Assembly (NCBI GenBank): GCA_964543125.1
Contig: CAZIWX010000016.1
Coordinates: forward strand, 1-33,291
Length of the DNA: 33,291 bases
From: CAZIWX01 sp964543125
GTDB taxonomy: Bacteria; Fidelibacterota; UBA8477
Direction: 5' to 3'
In this document: piece by piece, positions 8,429-15,313 of the stretch
How the letters are laid out: each line of letters begins with the position of its first letter
Position numbering within the stretch: the stretch's first letter is position 1
The notes under the pieces: generated by a model
The model's database searches: none
The model's input: only the letters and a program-made list of their open reading frames with translations
Told to the model about the DNA's origin: nothing
Made by a program: the position numbers and the translations under genes

Positions 8429-10894
8429 ATGCGTAAACTTAAAGCTGACGATCTGTGGGCCCGCTTCAATCCCAACGATTTTGAATTTAAATCAACGTCA
8501 GAGCTGAAACCATTAGAGGGAATCATCGGCCAGGAACGCGCGGTAAGAGCCCTGGAATTGGGTTTGGAAATGTCCGGGCCGGGTTACAACATTTTTGTCG
8601 GTGGATATCCCGGAACGGGGAAAGCGACCATCATCGAAAGCATTGCCAGTCGATACGGGGCTAACCGTAAAACACCGCCTGACCTGATAGTTGTCAATAA
8701 TTTTGCCAATGAGTACCAACCCGAAGTCCTTGAATTAAAAGCCGGGAACGCCGCCCGGTTTTCCAAGGATATGGCACGCCTCATCGATTCCCTGCGCCAA
8801 GACCTGCCACGGTTGTTTCAGGGAGAACACTATCTGCGGGAGCAGAAAAAACTCACTGCTAAATTTGCCGAGCAAAAAGACCAGCTGATAACGGATTTGA
8901 ACCGGCGCGCCGCCGAAAAACAAATTCAGGTTCAATATACTCAAACCGGGTTTCAGACAATCCCTATGGTCAGGGACAAACCACTGGCGGAGGCCCAATT
9001 TGCCAAGTTGTCGGACAAACAAAAAACGAAGATCGCCGAGTCTGTTAAGTTGGTTCAGGGTTTTATCGCGGATACCCTGCGAGAGATTGCCGGGATTGAT
9101 CAATTGAATCGGGATGCCGTGGAAGAGCTAAACCGGAAAATAACCCTGGCGTCGGTTACACCCCGGATCGATCATATCAGGCGGAAATACACCCGCCACC
9201 GCAACTTAAAAAAATATCTTGATACGGTTAAAGAAGACATCGTTACGAATATTGATCTTTTCCTGGGATTTAAGGAGGATAAAAAGCTGCCGGTGGAAAA
9301 TGACGGGCAGGAAGGGTTGCGGCCACCGGAGAATCCGTTTATCCGTTACAAGGTAAATATCCTGGTGGACAACGGTCGCCAAAAAGGCGGTCCGGTCATC
9401 AGTGATACCAATCCCACCTATTACAATGTTTTCGGCCGAATTGAGAAGCGCCCCGTTTTAGGGGGTTTAACGACTGATTTCACCATGATTCGGGCCGGCT
9501 CTTTACTACGGGCCAATGGTGGCTACCTGATTCTGGATATTGAGGCGGTGCTTCAAAATCCCTACGTCTGGGAGGCGCTGAAACGCACCTTGCGTAACCA
9601 GAAAATTCAGATTGAAGATGTGAACGAGCAGTTCGGATTTTCATCCGTCACTTCCATGAAACCGGAGCCGATTCCCTTGAATGTGAAAGTTATCCTCATG
9701 GGCCGCTCGGACTCATTCCAATACCTACAGGGGGTGGATGACAATTTCCGGAAGATCTTTAAAATCCGGGCCGATTTTGACTACGAGGTGGAGCGTAGCC
9801 GGGACGTGGAACAGGAGTATGCCCGCTTCATCGCCCGAGTATGCCAGGAACGTAAATTGTCACCGTTTTCGGCCGCGGGTGTGTCGGAAATTCTGACACT
9901 AAGCGCCCGGTTAGCCGATGACCAGACTAAATTGAGTTTACAGTTCGGTGAATTGGTGAGTGTCGTCATGGAATCCGCTCACTGGGCGACGCGAAATAAT
10001 CATACGGAAATTACCGCACCGGATGTCCGGGCGGCGGTGGCGGAGCGCCATTTTCGGATGGGATTGGTGGAGGAAAAAATCCAGGAGCGCTACGACCGGG
10101 AGATTATTCTGGTGGACACTTCGGGCGCCAAGGTGGGGCAAATCAATGGTCTGGCGGTTTACAGTATTGGCGAAACCAGTTTTGGAAAACCGGTCCGCAT
10201 CACGACCACGGCCTTTATGGGAAAGTCCGGCGTGCTTAACATCGAACGGATGGCCAAGCTCTCGGGTAAAACCTACGACAAGGGGATTTACATCATCTCC
10301 GGCTATCTGGGAAATGTATTCGCCCAGGAATACCCCCTCTCGCTGTCCATCAGTATTACTTTTGAGCAAAGTTATAGCGGGGTGGATGGTGACAGCGCCA
10401 GTTCTACTGAGTTATACGCGATTTTGTCAGTCCTATCGGGGTATCCCATCCGCCAGGGAATTGCGGTTACCGGATCGGTGAACCAATATGGCGAAGTTCA
10501 ACCCATTGGTGGCGTGAATGAAAAAATCGAAGGTTTTTTCAAAGTCTGTGTACAAAAAGGCTTAACCGGCGAGCAAGGGGTGATGCTCCCGGAAAGCAAC
10601 ACGAAGAATCTCATGCTGAATCGCCAGGTGCGAGAGGCGGTGGAGCAGGGGAAATTCAATCTATGGTCGGTGAAGTCGATCGGTGAAGGGATTGAAATTC
10701 TCACCGGTAAACCAGCGGGCAGGAAAAATCGTAAAGGTCATTTTCCGCGTCATACGGTGTTCGGAGAAGCCCAGCGCAGGCTACTGGAATATGTGAAACG
10801 CTCCCTGTCTCTGAAAGAACGATTACTTCCCGGCAAATCCAAATCCGGGCCGGACCCGGATGACGGAATAGAAGCTGAACTCAAACCCTCATGA
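8429..10894 (+). CDS. ATP-binding Lon-family serine protease (AAA_32 + Lon_C, LonB/YcbZ-like)
   Basis: This is an 821-residue ATP-dependent protease of the Lon-like group that lacks the classical Lon substrate-binding N-domain. The Walker A motif is GGYPGTGK (about 58-65). A long helical insertion follows (residues 115-275, rich in Lys and Glu, probably coiled coil), then the rest of the AAA module, with LRANGGYLILDIE near 355-370. The C-terminal proteolytic domain has the Ser-Lys dyad: S656 in DGDSAS and K699 in GGVNEKIEGFF; the 43-residue spacing equals that of E. coli Lon. The family degrades damaged or regulatory proteins in the cytoplasm. A gaggaggtg site 7 bases before the ATG supports this start. 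It appears to be a single-gene unit. Confidence 0.93.
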   Translation: MRKLKADDLWARFNPNDFEFKSTSELKPLEGIIGQERAVRALELGLEMSGPGYNIFVGGYPGTGKATIIESIASRYGANRKTPPDLIVVNNFANEYQPEVLELKAGNAARFSKDMARLIDSLRQDLPRLFQGEHYLREQKKLTAKFAEQKDQLITDLNRRAAEKQIQVQYTQTGFQTIPMVRDKPLAEAQFAKLSDKQKTKIAESVKLVQGFIADTLREIAGIDQLNRDAVEELNRKITLASVTPRIDHIRRKYTRHRNLKKYLDTVKEDIVTNIDLFLGFKEDKKLPVENDGQEGLRPPENPFIRYKVNILVDNGRQKGGPVISDTNPTYYNVFGRIEKRPVLGGLTTDFTMIRAGSLLRANGGYLILDIEAVLQNPYVWEALKRTLRNQKIQIEDVNEQFGFSSVTSMKPEPIPLNVKVILMGRSDSFQYLQGVDDNFRKIFKIRADFDYEVERSRDVEQEYARFIARVCQERKLSPFSAAGVSEILTLSARLADDQTKLSLQFGELVSVVMESAHWATRNNHTEITAPDVRAAVAERHFRMGLVEEKIQERYDREIILVDTSGAKVGQINGLAVYSIGETSFGKPVRITTTAFMGKSGVLNIERMAKLSGKTYDKGIYIISGYLGNVFAQEYPLSLSISITFEQSYSGVDGDSASSTELYAILSVLSGYPIRQGIAVTGSVNQYGEVQPIGGVNEKIEGFFKVCVQKGLTGEQGVMLPESNTKNLMLNRQVREAVEQGKFNLWSVKSIGEGIEILTGKPAGRKNRKGHFPRHTVFGEAQRRLLEYVKRSLSLKERLLPGKSKSGPDPDDGIEAELKPS

Positions 10895-11275
10895 TTCATT
10901 ATACCGGGTTAAAATCCGTTTTATTTTTCCCCAACAGGTTTGGTGGGCCGGGTCCGGTCAGTGTATAAGAATAATGAACACAAGCAATTACGGAATTCGA
11001 ATTTAACAAGGTTCTTTATGTGGTTTTAGCGGCAGGTTTTCCGAGAAGCAATTTGAATTTCGTGTTCCATAATTTAGATTTGCCGGTGCCGATGTCTGGA
11101 TTGAGTAAGGAATTTAAGCCTTTAAAAAAACACCCGACTACAGCCACCTTTCGTATCCAACCAACCGTGCAAGAAAAACGATTAAATTTGCCCGTTGGAT
11201 ACACAACGCTTTGGCACCTTAATTGATTACTACCTTTTAAAATATATCTGTAAAATAGTTTAGGAGTATACTTCA
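10895..11275. other. Intergenic region upstream of korAB, no gene seen
   Basis: These 381 bases lie between the Lon-like gene and korA. Short open frames exist on both strands but lack ribosome binding sites and protein-like composition. The right half probably holds the korAB promoter and ends in the AT-rich leader with taggag before the ATG. Confidence 0.5.
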
Positions 11276-13162
11276 ATGACGACCAAAAGGATGAAACGCG
11301 TAGACGAAGTGACCATTCGTTTCGCAGGCGATTCGGGCGATGGCATGCAGTTGACCGGTACCCGCTTCACTGAAACCACGGCCATCGTGGGCAATGATCT
11401 TAGAACGCTGCCCAATTATCCCGCTGAAATTCGCGCACCTATCGGTACTCTGGCCGGTGTGAGTGCTTTCCAGCTTAATTTCAGCTCACATGTCATCTAC
11501 ACTCCGGGCGATGCACCGGATGTGTTGGTAGCCATGAACCCGGCGGCGCTGAAAGTTCACCTGCGCGATTTGAAACACGGTGGAATTATTCTCGCCAATG
11601 CGAATGCCTACACGGAACGCAATCTCAAATTGGCAAATTGGGATAGCAATCCACTGGAAGATAATACACTGGATGATTACGTGGTTTATTCGGTGGAGAT
11701 GACCAAGCTGGTGAGCAATGCGCTCCAGGATTCGGAACTTTCCTCCAAAGACATTGACCGGACCAAAAATATGTTCGCCTTGGGCGTTCTGTTCTGGATG
11801 TACAATCGCTCCATGGACGCGACGATTAAATGGTTGCGCGAGAAATTCAAAAAAAATCCGAATCTCGCTGAAGCCAATGTCACTGCGCTTAAAACGGGTT
11901 ATAATTATGGTGAAACCGCGGAAATATTCACCACCACTTACCGGGTTGATAAAGCTGATATTGAACCCGGTAAATACAAAAGCATTACCGGTAACGTGGC
12001 GATTGCGTACGGGTTCGTAGCCGCTGCAAAAAAGGCGGGTAAAGAGCTTTTCCTGGGATCTTATCCCATTACTCCGGCCAGTGAAATCTTACATGCACTG
12101 TCGGCTTTGCGAAATTATGGCGTGAAAACTTTCCAGGCCGAAGACGAAATTGCCGGTGTCTCATCTGCTATTGGCGCCTCATTCTCAGGCGACCTGGCCG
12201 TTACCACAACCTCCGGTCCGGGTTTGGCGCTCAAGACCGAAGCCATAGGCCTGGCAGTAATGACGGAATTACCCCTCGTCATCGTTGATGTCCAGCGCGG
12301 AGGTCCTTCCACCGGTTTACCCACTAAAACCGAGCAGTCAGACTTGCTCCAAGCCATGTACGGTCGAAATGGTGAAGCACCCATGCCGGTTATCGCCGCC
12401 AAGTCACCCTCTGACTGTTTTCATACCGCATTTGAAGCGGCTCGAATCGCATTGAAATACATGACTCCCGTCCTGTTGCTCTCGGACGGCTACCTTGGAA
12501 TGGGTTCCGAACCCTGGCGGATTATCAATCCGGATGATCTACCGGAAATCAAGGTCAGCCATCCGGACCAATCCATCCTGGGTGAAGATGGGGTTTTCAA
12601 ACCTTATGCACGGGATGAAAAAACCTTGGCGCGGCCATGGGCTTTGCCCGGTACGCCGGGACTGGAACACCGGATCGGTGGATTGGAAAAAGAGGATATC
12701 ACCGGGAATGTGAATTACGATCCCCTGAATCATGAAAAAATGATCCACCTCCGGGACGAAAAAATAAAACGGGTCGCCAATGAGTACCCGGAAACAGAAA
12801 TATACGGTAGTCAAACCGGTGGGAAATTGTTGCTTATCGGTTGGGGCAGTACCTACGGTTCAATTCATGTAGCCGTTGAGCGGGCGCGTGAAAAAGGCTA
12901 TGATGTTTCCCAGGTACATCTGCGCTGGATAAATCCCCTACCGAAAGATCTGGGTGGCATATTTGGGAAGTTCGACCAAATTCTGGTTCCGGAAGTCAAC
13001 CTGGGCCAGCTCAGTAAGATTCTAAAGAGTACCTATCTCCGGGATATGGTGGGGTTGAACAAGATTCAGGGCCAACCATTCAAGGCTTCGGAGATCGAGG
13101 CAAAAATTTACGAAATTCTCGGCGAACGGGATTTGAAGATAAAGGGTGAAGACCATGAGTGA
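11276..13162 (+). CDS. korA: 2-oxoacid:ferredoxin oxidoreductase, fused gamma-alpha subunit (2-oxoglutarate type)
   Basis: This subunit, with KorB, interconverts 2-oxoglutarate and succinyl-CoA plus CO2 using ferredoxin, a step of the oxidative or reductive TCA cycle in the cytoplasm. Residues about 10-195 are the gamma domain (IRFAGDSGDGMQLTG, PNYPAEIRAPIGTLAG). From about 235 the alpha domain follows, with GSYPITPASEILH, the QAEDEIAG motif that contacts TPP, TTTSGPGLALKTEA and DVQRGGPSTGLPTKTEQSD. A C-terminal domain (about 510-620) completes it. At 628 residues it is the normal size for a fused gamma-alpha subunit. The substrate choice of 2-oxoglutarate over pyruvate or branched-chain acids follows overall similarity and the two-gene layout and is not proven. 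The stop overlaps the korB start by 8 bases. Confidence 0.92.
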   Translation: MTTKRMKRVDEVTIRFAGDSGDGMQLTGTRFTETTAIVGNDLRTLPNYPAEIRAPIGTLAGVSAFQLNFSSHVIYTPGDAPDVLVAMNPAALKVHLRDLKHGGIILANANAYTERNLKLANWDSNPLEDNTLDDYVVYSVEMTKLVSNALQDSELSSKDIDRTKNMFALGVLFWMYNRSMDATIKWLREKFKKNPNLAEANVTALKTGYNYGETAEIFTTTYRVDKADIEPGKYKSITGNVAIAYGFVAAAKKAGKELFLGSYPITPASEILHALSALRNYGVKTFQAEDEIAGVSSAIGASFSGDLAVTTTSGPGLALKTEAIGLAVMTELPLVIVDVQRGGPSTGLPTKTEQSDLLQAMYGRNGEAPMPVIAAKSPSDCFHTAFEAARIALKYMTPVLLLSDGYLGMGSEPWRIINPDDLPEIKVSHPDQSILGEDGVFKPYARDEKTLARPWALPGTPGLEHRIGGLEKEDITGNVNYDPLNHEKMIHLRDEKIKRVANEYPETEIYGSQTGGKLLLIGWGSTYGSIHVAVERAREKGYDVSQVHLRWINPLPKDLGGIFGKFDQILVPEVNLGQLSKILKSTYLRDMVGLNKIQGQPFKASEIEAKIYEILGERDLKIKGEDHE

Positions 13163-14174
13163 AGTAACTACACAAGCAATAAAATTAACACGCAAAGACT
13201 TCGTTTCTTCTTCCGAGGTTCGCTGGTGTCCGGGTTGCGGCGATTACGCCGTCCTGGCCAATATCCAGCGAGTGCTGCCGGATATGGACACAGCCCGGGA
13301 AAAATATGTATTTGTGTCCGGTATCGGCTGCTCCAGCCGCTTTCCTTATTACATGGACACGTACGGTTTCCACAGCATTCACGGCCGGGCGCCGGCTATC
13401 GCGACCGGAGTGAAATTGGCCAAGCCTGACCTGGAAGTCTGGATTATTACCGGCGACGGCGACGGCTTATCAATCGGCGGCAACCATATGGTCCATGTAT
13501 TGCGACGCAACTTGAATCTGAATATTGTATTGTTTAACAACCGTATTTATGGCCTGACTAAAGGTCAGTATTCACCGACTTCCCGGTTGGGGATGGTATC
13601 CAAGTCTTCACCCTGGGGTTCAGTTGATCGGCCGCTTAATCCGGCCTCCCTCGCTTTCGGCGCGGAAGCGACTTTCATTGCCCGGGCGATCGATGTGGAT
13701 GCCAAGGGGATGCGGGAAGTCCTGGCCCGTGCTCAAAAACATAAAGGCACATCGTTTGTGGAAGTTTATCAAAATTGTGTGATCTTCAATAACGGTGAGT
13801 TTGAGGAGGTGGCGAATAAAAAATCCCGTCCTGAAAACGCCTTGTTTGTGGAGAATGGCAAACCGATGGTTTTTGGTCAGGACCATGAGAAAGGCATTAT
13901 CATTGATGGCAGCCACCCCAAGGTGGTGGAGCTCGGTGATAAATACACCCCGGAGAATATCCTGCACCACGATGAAACCAATCCAATCATCGCCAATATG
14001 TTATTGCAGATGACGCTGAACCCGGAGTTTCCAACGCCTTTCGGCGTGTTGCGGGCCGTGGAAGCGCCGACGTACGACGACCTGCTTTTTGATCAGATTA
14101 CCGAGGCTAAAAGACAGCGGGGCGAAGGCGATCTGAAGACCCTGTTCTATTCCGGCGATACGTGGGAGATCTGA
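13155..14174 (+). CDS. korB: 2-oxoacid:ferredoxin oxidoreductase beta subunit
   Basis: The beta subunit binds thiamine diphosphate and a [4Fe-4S] cluster and pairs with KorA. The visible motifs are RWCPGCGDYAVL (cluster cysteines) near residue 23, GIGCSSRFPYY with a further Cys, the TPP/Mg motif GDGDGLSIGGNH continuing to LFNNRIYGLTKGQYSPTS, and YQNCVIFN with the likely last cluster Cys. The length of 339 residues is normal. I take the ATG at 13155, overlapping the korA stop and preceded by aaaggg, over a GTG at 13146. No ferredoxin-like delta subunit follows; the two-gene form uses a separate ferredoxin. A hairpin at 14213 probably ends the operon. Confidence 0.93.
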   Translation: MSEVTTQAIKLTRKDFVSSSEVRWCPGCGDYAVLANIQRVLPDMDTAREKYVFVSGIGCSSRFPYYMDTYGFHSIHGRAPAIATGVKLAKPDLEVWIITGDGDGLSIGGNHMVHVLRRNLNLNIVLFNNRIYGLTKGQYSPTSRLGMVSKSSPWGSVDRPLNPASLAFGAEATFIARAIDVDAKGMREVLARAQKHKGTSFVEVYQNCVIFNNGEFEEVANKKSRPENALFVENGKPMVFGQDHEKGIIIDGSHPKVVELGDKYTPENILHHDETNPIIANMLLQMTLNPEFPTPFGVLRAVEAPTYDDLLFDQITEAKRQRGEGDLKTLFYSGDTWEI

Positions 14175-14212
14175 AACCGGGCCGACTAACTCGGCAAAAT
14201 TGAATCGACTCA

Positions 14213-14238
14213 AACCGGCGGGATTTTTCCCGCCGGTT
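14213..14238 (+). terminator. Strong hairpin after korB
   Basis: The perfect 10-bp stem aaccggcggg / cccgccggtt with an attttt loop lies 39 bases after the korB stop. No U-tract follows the stem, so it may work as a pause, an RNA 3' end stabiliser or an atypical terminator. Confidence 0.6.
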
Positions 14239-14531
14239 GGCATTATGGTATCTGTTGTGTTTCCTGAACTGGATGGGGTTCAATCCGATGAGTCCGCTTG
14301 GGAACGTTTAAGGTCATGCTTTTCGTTGTTTTCACGCGTCATTCGGCCGGTTTCACCTTCGTCTCAATTTGACGGGCAGGCGCGGGGAAAACAGCCGGAA
14401 GGGATGGGTCAATTTCTTTCATTGCCCAACGCTTTGGTTCTTGGATCAATCGCGCCGGAGGGAATAGGGCGTTAGCCTCATAATTCGTATGGTTGATTGG
14501 GCAAAAACAAGGATCAATTTTACATCTTTAA

Positions 14532-14553
14532 GCCACGAGCTGAAACTCGTGGC
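14532..14553. repeat. REP-like palindrome
   Basis: The 8-bp perfect stem gccacgag / ctcgtggc has the loop ctgaaa. Palindromes of this kind (GCCACGAG..CTCGTGGC) are scattered in noncoding DNA of many bacteria. It has no gene or U-tract next to it. Confidence 0.65.
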
Positions 14554-14669
14554 AATGAAAACAGAAACAATCCCACCCCGCTTTTCTTTAGATTTTGGAT
14601 TGCACGAGCATACTGGTTTCATAAAGAGCGTCTAGTACGGTTTTTGTTCATGTAAGCGACAAATTAACG

Positions 14670-14712
14670 AAAACCGATTTAGTCCGGCAGCTGTCGGACG
14701 GAAATCGGTTTT
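14670..14712 (+). terminator. Compound stem-loop with U-tract, terminator-like
   Basis: The outer stem is aaaaccgattt (14670-14680) with aaatcggtttt (14702-14712), 11 bp and perfect. An inner stem is gtccgg / tcggac with one G-U pair. It ends in a run of T, so it reads as a rho-independent terminator on the plus strand, although no gene ends just before it. It sits between two blocks shared with the fumarase leader. Confidence 0.6.
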
Positions 14713-14729
14713 TATCAAAGAATATCAAG

Positions 14730-14820
14730 TAGGAACCATTGGCTCCAATACAATGAGAAAAATTTAAAAGGGTAACTGCCGGAGCCCATTGAGCAAGTGT
14801 CCGCTGACAATGCTTCGGGA
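14730..14820 (+). pseudogene. Decayed copy of the fumarase alpha 5' end
   Basis: From aggaacc at 14730 this stretch aligns with 21299-21390, the ribosome binding site and first codons of the class I fumarase alpha gene. It shares 13 identical bases (ccaatacaatgag), and after that most differences are single transitions (for example ttgaaaggg/ttaaaaggg, ggagctcat/ggagcccat). The start codon is lost, a stop appears in the aligned frame and a one-base indel comes near 14806. By eye, identity is about 75 percent over 90 bases and then fades. Upstream blocks tagtacggtttttg, aaaccgattt and atatcaagt also occur in the fumarase leader. Confidence 0.6.
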
Positions 14821-15001
14821 ATCCCCGGCCGGGCCAATCATTGAGCATCGTACCGGCGGCTAAACTTCGGCGCTTCGATGCCCGACCTATAAAATTTTTG
14901 ACAGCCGCCGAGGTTCAGGGGTAGTTTCAGCTTGGAAATAGGCCGTGGTTAAAGTACTATCCGCTAAATATTGATAACACGCTTAATCCAGGAGGACGGC
15001 C

Positions 15002-15248
15002 ATGGAGTGGACGTCCAAAACGGTTACTAAAGAAATTCATTTTTACCGGGAAACCGGTGCCCCACTGGGTAAAAAAATGCCGCCTGAACTCACGGACCAA
15101 CTCCGTGTGATCCGGGAAATCACCGGATATCAGGTTGTCAGCGACGATGATTTACACGCAACTCCTGTACCGGGACGGCAAAGGCGTCAAAAGTCCGGTT
15201 TGGGACTTTAAACCGCACCACACCGTCCGCCAGGCTGAGTGGAAATGA
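15002..15248 (+). pseudogene. Small hypothetical protein gene with an apparent frameshift
   Basis: A strong site, aggagg, lies 7 bases before the ATG at 15002. The frame reads MEWTSKTVTKEIHFYRETGA and continues as protein-like sequence through YQVVSDD (about residue 49), then becomes a Pro/Arg-rich tail ending at 15211. One register over (multiples of three, from about 15147) the sequence reads IYTQLLYRDGKGVKSPVWDF and ends HHTVRQAEWK at 15248. Joining the two by removing one base near 15149 gives a coherent soluble protein of about 81 residues. This is either a sequencing or assembly indel, a true frameshift mutation, or a +1 recoding site. I do not recognise the family. It lies 65 bases before the secreted cohesin/dockerin gene, on the same strand. 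Confidence 0.6.
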
Positions 15249-15313
15249 TTGAAATGAAGGGCGAATGACCGCTTAAAAAAGTCTTTGTAATAATCGTTGT
15301 AAAGGAGGAAACA

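Larger units (their letters stand above)
14239..15001. other. Long intergenic region with palindromes and gene debris
   Basis: This 763-base stretch has no intact gene. It contains a REP-like palindrome (14532-14553), a strong compound hairpin (14670-14712) and a decayed copy of the fumarase 5' region (about 14633-14820). An open frame at 14200-14475 has no ribosome binding site and no recognisable motif. The right end carries the ribosome binding site of the small gene at 15002. Confidence 0.55.

Noticed and set aside
10895..11275. Possible small genes upstream of korA on either strand
   Set aside because: There is no ribosome binding site and composition is not protein-like; the region fits a promoter and leader.
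14200..14475. A 91-codon frame after korB
   Set aside because: It starts within the post-korB hairpin region, lacks a ribosome binding site and shows no motif.
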